Source of the DNA: Abelmoschus esculentus
Taxonomy: Eukaryota > Streptophyta > Magnoliopsida > Malvales > Malvaceae
Direction: 5' to 3'
Length of the DNA: 64,000 nt
Assembly: GCA_035048815.1 (NCBI GenBank)
Contig: JAUCBN010000043.1
Span: 7,505,001-7,569,000, forward strand
Positions 47,530-58,255 of this stretch are shown here, piece after piece. A program made the position numbers and the translations under genes. The number at the start of each line of letters is the position of its first letter. Positions within the stretch are counted from its first letter, which is position 1. Below the pieces are notes generated by a model. It was not told the origin of the DNA. It saw nothing but the letters and a program-made list of their open reading frames with translations, and did not search any database.

Positions 47530-48663
47530 CTGATTTCCTTTTTAGCCTTTTACTTTAATATCATGTCTATGGTTATTCTTGTTTTCATATCATGTTTTCA
47601 TAATCATATTTTATATAATAGTTTATTATTATAAAGTTTGATTCATAGCAATTGATTTATCCATGTCTTTTATTATTCGTAATAGGTCTTTAGTATTATC
47701 ATCTGTATGTGTCATTCTATATGCTATGTCATATTTTGTCCACAATGTTAATTGTTCGGTATTTCCCTATGCATATATATGTACGTGTGTTTAAATCAGT
47801 CCTTATGATATCACCATGCAATAGTAGATGTTTCACGTCCATGTCCTATATATATATATATATATATATATATGGATATGTTAGTATATTGTAATTTGTT
47901 TGTATTGCAGCTCATCTCATTTGTTTTATAGTTTTTTTCCGATTATTAACTTTAGTTGTTTTATTTTCCTTTGAATTTATTTGTTCGTGTATCATGCATT
48001 TTAATTTATCATTCATGTGATATTTATTTAATTAGTGACCTTTGTCGAATCTAATCTCTAATTAAAAAGAGAGATATTTATTAATTTCGATATTCGAATT
48101 CTAACCGTCCGGATTATCGGAGATTAATCAAATATTCGAATTAATTTTCATCTTCTCTAGGTAAATAGAAATTAAAATTGACAAGATCATGACATCATCT
48201 TTTTAAATGTTCGCATCATGCATAAAGGTGATGTACGGGATCCGAACCCTAAACTAACACGGTGGTCAGTATTATTTGACGTCGGTTTAGTCTTTGGTCC
48301 GGTGTATCGTCAAACTTATTAATTAAATGTCTTATTAATTCGAATTCATCAATTAAATTAAGTTAAAGTTTAAAAGGAAAATATTTTTGGTACCAATTCA
48401 CGGGCGTGTTGGGGGTACTAATCCTTCCCCACACGTAACCAACTCCCGAACCTTTTTTCAAAATGAATCTTTGGTTTTTCTTTTATGGTGTTTGGTCTAC
48501 CTAAGTGACCGGTGGCGACTCCAATTTCATTGTTTTTAAAAGAATTATTATTTTTATGTGACATTTTTAAAAGGGGATCCAATCTTAGCATCAAAGACCT
48601 TTTACCCCACACTTTTTGATTAATTTCCGTTTTCCATCTTCAGACTCTAAAAAGGTCGCTACA
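45719..48663 (+). mobile_element. 3' LTR of the TAT/Ogre-like element (2.9 kb)
   Basis: Starts TGTAATCACTATTTTT after the polypurine tract and ends GGTCGCTACA at the junction with gypsy sequence. Its reversed relative at 2400-5302 confirms both ends. It contains TA microsatellites at 47494-47525 and 47847-47873. The Pro/His-rich frame at 46314-46616 lies in a GC-richer patch but has no known domain and is not called a gene. The right flank GCTAC may be one half of a target duplication, whose partner is not visible. Confidence 0.8.
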
Positions 48664-49130
48664 GCTACAAATCATTTTTATTCTTTTGGCAGACGATACA
48701 TTCTCTTACAATTTGCTTCACTTCCTTTTGAATCCATTTCCAATAGAAAACAGAGGTGAGTCTGTGTGTTGTGGCGTGGACTCCAAAGTGTCCCCCAATG
48801 CACTACTGTGGGAGAATTGAATTAATTCCTTCTTCAAAATCGGATCATTTCCCACAACACATTTACCCTTCATTCTCAAGGTCCTCCCATCCCATTGATA
48901 TTTCCAGTGCCTCCCTGCATCCTGCTCCGTCTCCTTAATAATTTTTTTTAATTTTCTCATCCGTCTCCCATGTAGCAACCACCCTTTTCATCATTTCGGT
49001 AGATATATGACTGACCCCTAGATCAAATAAACTTTCAGTAGAGGGTCTTCGAGACAATACATCATCTACGATATTGTTAATTCCCTTTCGATATAAAATC
49101 TCGTAATCGAAACCCATCATCTTTACCACC
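48664..49130 (-). pseudogene. gypsy integrase, zinc-finger region remnant
   Basis: Shows the RNase H-integrase link (MMGFDYEILYRKG), then RHWKYQWDGRTLRMKGKCVV and the HHCC finger (HSSALG..., VKQIVRECIVCQKNK), with a frameshift after HSSALG. The DDE catalytic core is absent because the element ends at 48664. Confidence 0.8.
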
Positions 49131-49767
49131 TATTTCTGTTGGAAGGGTGTCACGACCTAATTTTCTGCAAGAAATTTAAGACTTTGGTGGTCCGTTTTGA
49201 TCTTAAAATGGAGACCAATCAAGTAATTCGACCATTTCTTCACTGCCATAAGAGCGACCGACATCTCTTTTTCATACACCGATAAACCTCTGTGTCTAGC
49301 TCTTAAAGCTCGACTGAAAAATGCTAGGGGCTTCTTGTCTTGTACTAGAACTACCCCTACTCCCGAATCTGAGGCATCATTCTCGATCACGATTTCCTTG
49401 TCTAGATTCGGCAAGGAAAGAACTGGTGCATCAATTATGTCTTCCTTAAGCTTTTGGAAAGCCAATTTTGCTCCGAATTCCATTCTCATGCTCCGTTCTT
49501 CAACAGGTTAGTCAAGGTTTTAGCAATGCATCCATACCCTTTTACGAACCGTCTATAGTACACTGAGAGGCCAAAAAATCCTTTCAACTCCTTAACCGTT
49601 AGTGGGACAGGCCAATCCTTAATACAACATACCTTAGACTCATCAATGCTAATTACCCCTTTAGAAATAACATACCCCAAATAGTCGATCCTCCTTGCAC
49701 CAAAGTTGCACTTAAACATTTTTGCATATAGCTGATGTGATTGCAAAATGGAAAATACTAACTCCAA
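49130..49767 (-). pseudogene. gypsy reverse transcriptase thumb and RNase H remnant
   Basis: Reads HQLYAKMFKCNFGARRIDYL (then GYVISKGVISID), KELKGFFGLSVYYRRFVKGY, KLKEDIIDAPVLSLPNLDKE, DASDSGVGVVLVQDKKPLAF and KIKTDHQSLKFLAEN. The order of motifs is normal. There is a frame change at about 49486-49489 and an in-frame stop after LAEN. Confidence 0.85.
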
Positions 49768-49785
49768 ATGTTGTAAATGTGAATC

Positions 49786-50420
49786 CTAGTCCTTGGAGTA
49801 CACTAGAATATCGTCGAAAAACACCAAAACACACTTCCTTAATTGCTCATTGAAAATGCTATTCATGAGACTTTGAAACGTAGCCGGTGCATTAGTGAGC
49901 CCGAATAACATCACTAGGAATTCGTAGTGTCCTTCATGATTTTGGAAGGTAGTTTTGTGAACATCGCTATCCTTCATCGTTATTTGATGATAACCCGATC
50001 TAAGGTCCAGTTTAGAAAACCATGTAGTCTTCCCTAGTTCATCAAGTAGCTCCTCTATAATAGGCATAGGAAAACTATCTTTGATAGTTAATTAATTCAA
50101 TTTCTTGTAGTCCACGCACATCCGCTAAGCTCCGTCCTTCTTTTTCACCATGACAATGGGAGAGTCAAAAGCGCTACTGCTATTTCTTATAACTCCCGAG
50201 TTCAACATTTCTTTGACCAACCTCTATATTTCATCTTTTTGGCTCGAGGGATGTCGGTAAGGCTTGAATTTAATTACAGCATTCTCATCTTTTAATTCAA
50301 TAATGTGTACCCTCTCTCTTATAGGGGGAAGGCCCTTAGGTTCCTCAAATACCATCTCAAACCTTCGCAACAATTTATGTATCTCCTAAGTACCCGATCT
50401 GTCCTTATCCTCCACTCCCA
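49786..50420 (-). pseudogene. gypsy reverse transcriptase palm/fingers remnant
   Basis: The clearest part (50067-49786) contains TTWFSKLDLRSGYHQITMKD, FLVMLFGLTNAPATFQSLMN and the catalytic VFFDDILVYSKD, i.e. an FFDD form usual for gypsy elements. The upstream part (50068-50420) keeps pieces such as the YRMCVDYKKLN-type block but is broken by stops. Confidence 0.85.
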
Positions 50421-50421
50421 C

Positions 50422-50960
50422 TTAAGCATTCAATAAAAACATAGCTGCTGTAAATGGACTTGGAGAAACTCTTAATAATTTTTCACAAGTTTTGGCATCC
50501 ACCAACTGCATCGGCTTCTCTGCACAACCACTCAAATTAACTTCCTTGGTTCCCAACCGGAAGTTAATAAGTTTGGCCCCAAAATCCCAACAAATTGTTC
50601 CCAACTGACCAAACCATTGTACTCCTAGCATTGCATCGTAGTTCTTCAAAGTCAGAACCAAAAAATCCGAAATAAAATTTTCTCCTGGCATTGCCATTTC
50701 ACTCCCATACATTCTCCATGAGTTGTCATTTAGTTGCCATCTGCTACTGTGACCTTAAGAGTCTTGTGCCTACACAGGGAATCTTCAATTTCTTCACCAT
50801 AGATAGACTCAGGAAATTGTGTGTGCTCTCGGTGTCCAACAATGCCATACAATTGATCCCATGTATCATAATCTGTACCTTCATAGTTTCCAAATGGAAG
50901 AATCCCCACATTGCTTGAAGTGATAAAGTAGGTTTCTTGCCTCTCACTGTTTCTTGGCAA
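50422..50960 (-). pseudogene. gypsy aspartic protease and linker remnant
   Basis: INCMALLDTESTHNFLSLSM marks the retropepsin active site near 50839. The usual D-T/S-G is D-T-E here, so the catalytic glycine is lost. Downstream DAMLGVQWFGQLGTICWDF is the conserved block after the protease (normally DVVLGVQWL..LG.I.WDF). Confidence 0.8.
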
Positions 50961-51055
50961 CTTGCATCATTACTTTCTTCATAATCCAAAAACACCTCAA
51001 CCTCGGTATCTTCTTCAGTTCCCTCAACCATAATTTGAAAAACCTGGGATTTACT

Positions 51056-52272
51056 ACACTTGTGACCGAGAGTGTATTTGGCTGCACACCAAAAACACAA
51101 GCCTTTCCTTCTGCGATCTTCAATTTCAGCAGGGGAAATGGACTTCCCATGAATCTGATTCCCTGCATTCCCCATCGTCTTTGCAGGATTGGGGCTCAAC
51201 ACTTTTGGAGTTGCCATCCCTGAGGAATAATTCGAGTTCCTCCTCCTGTAAAAGCTCCTCCTATGAAATTGTTGTTTGGACCTCTTGGAGGAACTGATAA
51301 AGTCAAATTAGGAGCCGATGATCTTGGTTGAAAACCTGTGGACGGTTTCTTGTTGACAGGGAAATACATTGCTTTCAGATGCTTGGCTAGACGAAAAACA
51401 TCGATCAGAGTCTTCGGTTGCATCAACTTCACAATCTGACTGACTTTCAACCTCACTTGGTTCTTGAACATGCTTAGGACATAGTCATTAGGTAGTCTCA
51501 CCTAGTTGACCAAGTGAATAAAATACTCGTAGAACTGCTCCACTGACTGGAATTGCTTCAATTCTAGTAGCTCTGTGATAGAATCATCAATTCCTCCCAG
51601 AGCAAATCGGTCTTTCATCCATCCCAAATACTCTTTCTAGCATACTCGGTTCAAATCACCACGAGTATTGCACAAAAACTGATGTCATTCTAAGGCTTTC
51701 CCTTCAATATGCAACATCATCACCCTAAAACGAGCTGAATCAGGCACTCTCTCGGTCTCAAAGTACTATTCTAGTTTAGAAACCCATCCTCAAAAATCAT
51801 ATCCATCAAACTTAGGACAGGAGTTTGTAGGCGAAATTTAGCTGCTGACCTGTCATATCGTGTACCTCTGGCTCGGCTATCGCTCTTGGGTCTCTGGGTA
51901 AAATAAGTTCTGCTATCACTCTTGGATCTCTGGGTAAAACCATCGGACTCTCAATCTGGATTTAGGTTGCGTGCTTGTCGTCACTGCTTGTGGGTGAGAA
52001 CCCAAAATTCCTGCTTGTTGCTCGAAATCCTCTCTCACCACTATCTTCTTACCCAATCCTATCTCGAGAAGTTTATGTAGATTGGCCATCATTGCAACTT
52101 GTTGTCTCTGAAATCGGTCATCCAGTGAAGATTCCAAACGTTGTATCTCAATTTGTAATCGATCAGTTTTTGCCTTCCATTCTGGTACAGGTTCAGGCTC
52201 TGGCGGAGTTCCTGTCGAAGCTGGAAGGGGGTTGCTAGCTGCCAACAACGCTTGACTGCGAGTTTCTACCAT
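51056..52272 (-). pseudogene. gypsy gag remnant with zinc knuckle
   Basis: It starts at MVETRSQALLAAS (ATG at 52272). The frame also reads back through the primer site, but that region is non-coding leader. It includes a coiled, Gln-rich stretch (IEIQRLESSLDDRFQRQQ), a broken central part (51500-51915), the segment YVLSMFKNQVRLKVSQIVKL, and a zinc knuckle CFWCAAKYTLGHKC at 51097-51056. Frameshifts separate the parts. Confidence 0.85.
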
Positions 52273-52288
52273 TCTCCGAGGATCAGAG

Positions 52289-52302
52289 TGGCTCTGATAA
52301 CC
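52289..52302 (-). promoter_or_regulatory. primer-binding site of the gypsy element
   Basis: The minus strand reads GGTTATCAGAGCC directly after the LTR, close to the tRNA-Met site TGGTATCAGAGC. Confidence 0.7.
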
Positions 52303-52303
52303 T

Positions 52304-52604
52304 TGTAACACGCTGAAATAAAGAGAAGAAACAGAGAAGAATAGTAGAGAGAAAAGAACAGATGAAGAAGAAGAAAGGAGGCAAGACCAAATTCGTATTC
52401 AAATATTCGATAACCATATTTCCTCAATGCACTGAATTTTAACCTATGCCCCCTTGAAACGGTGCCGTAAGTAAATCTATTCCCCTCCCCACAAAACGCA
52501 ACGTATTATTAAAGCCACAATACTTAACGACTAAACAAAACAGATAATTAAAATAAAAGTTCCAACGGTCGAATTACAGAAAGCTCCCTCCCTAACATTC
52601 TCAC
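52304..52604 (-). mobile_element. 5' LTR of the gypsy element (301 bp)
   Basis: The + strand starts TGTAACACGC and ends CATTCTCA. Sense-wise it begins TGAGAATGTTAGGG and ends GCGTGTTACA next to the primer site. It contains a pyrimidine-rich 3' part. It abuts the long LTR of the neighbouring element at 52605, so this element landed in that LTR. Confidence 0.75.
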
Positions 52605-53351
52605 CTCCAAATTGATCCAACCTCATTCCAAGGTTTAAAAATAAGTAAAACCGAAGAAAAACTAAGAGATTTTGAAGACGAAAAATATAGGAAAATAAAC
52701 CAAAAAAAATTTATTAAAAAGAATGGGTATTTACCTTGAAAATATGATGAAGAATATGTCTTCGGAAGTAAGAAACCGAAATATTGGACAAGGGTTTAAA
52801 GCTTGATGGAAAAATAGAGTTTTTGAAGTAAAACCGAAGAAGAAAATTATAAAGAATTAACCAAACTAATTTTTATTGAAAAGATTGATGTTTACTTTTG
52901 AAAATATGATGGAGAGGCTGCCAAGAAGATGAAAAGTCAGAATTTTAAAAATAGGTTTAGGTTTATGACATAAAAATAGGTTTTTAGGATTAATATTAAG
53001 TGATTTGGGTTATGGGTTATTAAAGTAGACCCGTGGAAGGCTTAGATAAACTAGGATTAGGATTGGATCAAAACCCTTTAAAGATTCAAAGTTTTGGCTT
53101 AATTTATTAAATTGTCCTCAAGTTTTCAATTTTTATAAAAGTAGTCATTAATTTCAAAATCATAAGGATTCAAGTGTAAATTTTCAAAATTGATTTGACA
53201 TAAGTTAAATATATTCTAAATAATGATTTTAGGATATTTTTCCATAATTTATTTTGATTAAAAAATCAAATTTTAAATATTTAATCCCGAACTAGGCTAA
53301 ACCGACGAAACCGATTCACTAAACTTCTAGGCCTAATTTTTGGACGTTACA
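52605..53351 (-). mobile_element. 3' LTR (partial) of the non-autonomous large-LTR element
   Basis: Nearly identical to 60838-61598, from CCTCCAAATTGATCCAACCT to CGTTACA, with small indels. It is followed on the right by a polypurine tract, so sense-wise it is the beginning of the 3' LTR (TGTAACGTCC). The remaining ~2.6 kb of the LTR is cut off by the gypsy element at 52604. Confidence 0.85.
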
Positions 53352-53375
53352 ACTCTCCCCCACTTAAGAAATTTC
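53352..53375 (-). promoter_or_regulatory. polypurine tract of the large-LTR element
   Basis: Sense-wise TTAAGTGGGGGAGAGT stands directly before TGTAACGTCC. It is preceded by TTCGAGGACGAAATTTC, a phrase typical of the end of gypsy polyproteins. Confidence 0.85.
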
Positions 53376-54867
53376 GTCCTCGAAATTTTCACCGTGAAAA
53401 GAGTTAAGGAAAACTGCTCCTTCACAACTTTCTTTCACTCCAACGTGACTTCCCAATCACCATTACACCACTAAAACACTCTGATCAACAAAAGGATCTT
53501 ACCACAAAGGACCTTTGCTACCATAACCAAGATCCCAACATACATATCATTCAAACAAGATTCGATCTCATCCTAACACCACCCTTTACCACAACTTGAA
53601 AAGGTACACAAAATAACGGTACACTAAAAACACCATGGTCCTTCTTAACACTCATTGCACCATTAAGATAAAAGCAAAACCTTTTTTTCGACGGCCTAAC
53701 CTCTCTCTATTCAAGGTTGGTAACCGACTTTCGGCAAACTACCACAACTTCCAATTGCCACTAACAAGCTTAGATTCCTCAAGCGTATTCTAACACACAA
53801 GACAAAAACCAAAATTTTCCATCGAGTCTCGATCAACAAAGCAACACATAACAACTTTCACCAACAAAAACCTTAAAGATTAATGTCACAACACCTTAAC
53901 ATACCCTTCCAAACTTGGATAACTCACTCATACCGGTTACATGTCTATTAACGAGAGAACACCCATAAACTCAATTGAAAACTCATCTATCTCAAAACCT
54001 TATCACATTAAAGCATATCGCTCAACAGCTCCAACCATTCTTAAAGAAAACACTCTCTTTTAATTGCCAAGAAAACACGCCACAAAATTTACGGAGATTT
54101 GTTCACACACCTCTATTCTAATACTTATGACGACAACAACATTCTCAAAGAATACTGGCCCTCAAGCTCAATTTACCAACAAAATAAATATTCACTTTCA
54201 ATTTATCCACATCCAAGACAACTCCATCAAACAAAAATTTCTTAAAAACTCAATTCACAACTCCTTACTTCCATATGCATGGCAAAAGACTACCACAAAC
54301 TTTGATTAAGAAACCATTCTAACTTATAGCACCATACAACACAACCACGTGACTCATAGACAAGAAAAACATCCATCATACAAATAAATACCCATCAACA
54401 CAACCTCAACTATGCCCTACACACGCGTCTCCACCAAACATCCAATATTAACTTACCTCGGAACATCTTAACTATGGAAAGTCTCAGCTACAACTCTGCA
54501 CTAGACTAACACTCTTCGATAAACTTAATCGAGTCCACAATGCTCTTGACTTCACAACACTCATAAACTACTCCACTATAACCCATAATGATAACACACG
54601 CAACTTTTCCCAAATAACAACTCACTAATGGAACCATCATACTATCCGATATTGTGATCAAATAACTCTTGTCTCACTTAGATTTTTTTCCAAGCACAAC
54701 TTCTGCCTCTTTAACCTTTCTAACTTAATGTCACTCCTCCGTCCACTCACCTTAACATCTTTCTTAACATTAAGCAACAACAACACATGAGAAAACCAAC
54801 CGTAAACGGAAAACTCAATAAACACAAACCCTCGCAACACCTCCTGACGATAAAACAAGTTTATAGG

Positions 54868-56180
54868 TGATAAGTGCTCAACACACTATCACTTTTTACT
54901 CCTTTTATGGGCATTAATCACCAAATATTCACCCACTTGGACCAATGCATGAACTCAATGTGATATATTTAGAAGTTATGCTCATATAAATAATATTTAC
55001 AGAAAAAGGCACGTTTTACTGCGTTTTCATATCTGTGCAGGAGAACCAGTGCCGCGGCAGGACCTGATGCCAAGGCAGCAACAGAAAGACAGGAAGCAAG
55101 ACTGTAGGCGATGGAAAGATAAAAATCCAAGGAACGTGTCTGGACTTGAAGCCCATGAATCGGAGCTGGCTAGTACAAGGAAAAGCCCAAAGGAAGACCA
55201 TGCGGGAAAGCCCCTTAGCCGAATATAAACTTGGAAATATATTATTATTATGTACTTGACTTGTTCCCTACTCCAAGTTGTATTCTACTTACGAAAGGTT
55301 TGCCCTAGGTCTAGCCTATATAAAGACCTAGCCACCCAATGTACAATATACGGAATACCTAGGGAGAGAGCCGATTGCTATTCTTGTTTCTTTCCTCTCC
55401 ATCATGTTCTAAACCTTCTTAGGGATTAGGTGAAGGTTGTCGAGTATTTGTGAGAGGAGATTGTACTTTGTCTTTGATTCAATGCAATAAAGTTATCAAG
55501 GTTTGCTTATCCTTTGTTATTCCTTGTTTTCACAATTGAGCTCGGGAGAGGATATTGTGAATCATCCATTTATCTAAGCTCGGGAGAGTTAGATTCACGA
55601 AAGGGATAAGTACGGTGTTTCAATCGCGAAATACTAACTCGGCCTAGGGATAGGTTAAGAGTTTCAGCGGCTAAAAGAAGTGTGAGATTGGTTGGTGAGT
55701 ATAATTGGTTCACGCCGGGAGGTATCATCAAAGACTAGTCATCAACAGCACTCTAACTTAGGGATAAGCGGAGTCATCCAAGGACACTTTGCCGAACTTT
55801 GGTAAAGTCTGCCCACGAGCAAGGGATTGCCGCGACAGACAGTATTGTCGCTGCCAAGGCAGTAAACTGCAGTGCTACCGAGGCAGTGATATACGATTGC
55901 ATTGGACAGAGACAAGTCGATCAATTCCACAATACGACGCAACTGGATCCTAGCCCATCTCTCTCTACTATTTCAACTCTTTATCTTTATTTAGTTATTT
56001 TAGTTTCGATAAATCAAATCAACTCACTTGTGTTCTTTACTTTTTCCACAAAACAAGAAGGTGAAGAAAGCAATATTAAGTATACCGGTCCCTGAGGAGA
56101 CGATAACTCGATAAAATACTTATCACTTATTACTTGCGATGTGTCCACTTGCACTAAACGCGCACTTTTGACACGCAACA
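54868..56180 (+). mobile_element. solo LTR of an Athila-type element, 1.31 kb, TSD ATAGG
   Basis: Begins TGATAAGTGCTCAACACA and ends GACACGCAACA, flanked exactly by ATAGG (54863-54867, 56181-56185). Shares with 16740-18045 and 61937-63160 the blocks GCCTATATAAAGACCTAG, CATGTTCTAAACCTTC, GAGCTCGGGAGAG, CGCCGGGAGGTATCATCAA and GGAGACGATA near the end. The promoter TATA box is probably TATATAAAG at 55317-55325. It is nested in the large-LTR element. Confidence 0.9.
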
Positions 56181-58237
56181 ATAGGATTGTTTGACCAATA
56201 ATGGCTGCAAACTACCTAATGTTCCTCATTACACAACATATCCTTGAACAGATATCCAAGGATTAAATTCGAAACGTCCTTAATAACCTAACCATACCCA
56301 AGAAAAACTTGACACAACTCCTTATGAACACAACATGCAAAAGCTAAGACAAACGACACAACCACCACTTCTCAAGGTCCACACAAGTACGTTATGCATC
56401 CTTCATCACCTTAAATCATTTTCCAAAATTTTCATTTCTTTTCCAAAAACCTAACTTGTACTTTCTAAAACAAACACTAGATCAGTTACACACTTGACCT
56501 AACCACCTACTGAACCATACCAAACAGAAAATGTCATGTAGTACTTTTACCAATCATGATGATAACAAAACTCCTCCTATATAAACCGAGCCTTCGCCAA
56601 AGGAACCTTGCAAAACTCAACCTTCCGCTTCACTAACAGCCAACCCCAAGTCCAATCAAACTCAAGGCACTTATCCTTGGTTTAACCATCCACAACTCCA
56701 ACCCATCTAGCCAATCCTTAAAATGAATTACTTTCTAACCAGAAAAGTAACTCAACTCATTGCACAACAGGCTCAGCTCCAACAAGAACATCTTTTAGAC
56801 ACCTCTTTAAACCTACACCTTCTCTCTACAGGATTGATCATAACATAACTTTCATTTTCAAGAGGGAAACGTTTATAGATATGGACAATGTATGCATGAG
56901 TACTATATGTCACCCTAAATGCCTATGCAAGTGCATGCAAATGCAATCTAATGTCATGCTCAAGAATGCATGCATGTCCTAAGATGTCTAATGTATATGC
57001 ATGTAGGTGCTCCTATACTATGCATGATTATTGCCCATACTCGCAAACAACATCCTCCACTCCGGAACTTCAACTTTCTATCTCATCAACGTCTAGAATC
57101 ATAGAAACTTAGCACTCAAGAGTACACAACCACACTATAACCTGAACGTTTCCAACACATTCGATTCACCTTGTACACAAGCAATTTGAAACTCCCAAAG
57201 GCATTCTCAGTGATGTAGTCACCTACTACTCACCAGCAAAACTGATTCTGAAACTAAACTGATTCAAAACCACTTTACACTCAAACACGATCGAGGACCC
57301 AGTCAATTCAAGATTGGATATCACAACACTACAACAAAAATATATTTATACTTTTTTTTTATCTCCACAACTTCTCTATTACAAAGTTTTAGCTTTCTTT
57401 TCGGTCCCGTATCAAGCACAATAAAGTAGAAAAAAATTTTAACATGTAAAAACATTTTGAAAAACTGTGAGGCCAGCACGGAGTAAGTTCCAAGTAGCTC
57501 AAGTACAATATAAAATAATTTCCTAGTAGTAGTTAGAGCAATGGGTACCCAAAAATTAAACCCCAACAATATATACTGAATCTTCACATAGAACAATCAT
57601 CAACTATGATTAGCATCACGAATATATAACTATCAAGTATATTTTCCACAATAACATTAATCATCATATAAAATCATCACAAAATCTCATGCTTTAACCA
57701 ATGCAAATTCAAACTAGTTTCCATACTATATAGCATATAAAAAACCACAAATCTCATGAGATGTTTAACTTAGAAATCATTTTTAAAACCAACTGACAGC
57801 AATGTATGCAATATTTAAAATTCTACCTATATGTAGACTATGTAGATTTCACATGCAAGATAACCTTAAAACATGGTCAAATAGTAGACTATGTCACATA
57901 ATATTCAATTCACTTAGTCAAGAAACTCACGGACATGTTCACATTTACATAAAACTAATGTCATAACAAAGAAACAAGATTTCATCATGCTTACAAATAA
58001 TCACCTATATGTAGTAGAATATCTACCTATCAAAATCTAATCATGCTTGCAAACACCGTGCTTGATAAACAAAACCCTAAGTTACTATGTCACAACACAA
58101 AATCACATATAGCAAACACCATGCATCTTATACAATAACATATAATTTTCAAACAATCATCATACATAAGAAACTTTTAAAACAAATTTAACTCTACAAC
58201 ATACCAAATAAAACTTTCCAAAAGGTTTCGTAAACCT

Positions 58238-58253
58238 GACTCTGATACCAACA
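58238..58253 (-). promoter_or_regulatory. primer-binding site of the large-LTR element
   Basis: The minus strand reads TTGGTATCAGAGTC, the initiator tRNA-Met site, a few bases after the LTR end (GGGGTTACA, 58256). Confidence 0.8.
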
Positions 58254-58255
58254 AA

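Larger units (their letters stand above)
48664..52604 (-). mobile_element. Ty3/gypsy retrotransposon, 3'-truncated
   Basis: Order on the minus strand: LTR 52604-52304, primer site 52302-52289, gag, protease, reverse transcriptase, RNase H, and the start of integrase, cut at 48664 by the TAT-type LTR. The 3' LTR and most of integrase are missing. Many stops and frameshifts show an old, inactive copy. The gag start MVETRSQ and the general layout fit a chromovirus-like gypsy (possibly the Reina lineage), but the lineage is uncertain without a tree. Confidence 0.85.
53352..58255 (-). mobile_element. internal region of the non-autonomous large-LTR (LARD-like) element
   Basis: About 3.6 kb remain after subtracting the nested solo LTR (54863-56185). 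It lies between the polypurine tract (left) and a tRNA-Met-type primer site (right). No gag, protease, reverse transcriptase or integrase motif can be read on either strand. The frames of up to about 90 codons are AT-rich and unrecognisable. The element therefore either lost its genes or belongs to a large non-coding retrotransposon derivative family mobilised in trans. Confidence 0.7.

Noticed and set aside
48490..48530. GGTGGCGACTCCAAT taken as a primer-binding site
   Set aside because: It lies about 140 bp inside the LTR, whose end GGTCGCTACA is confirmed by the reversed copy at 2400.
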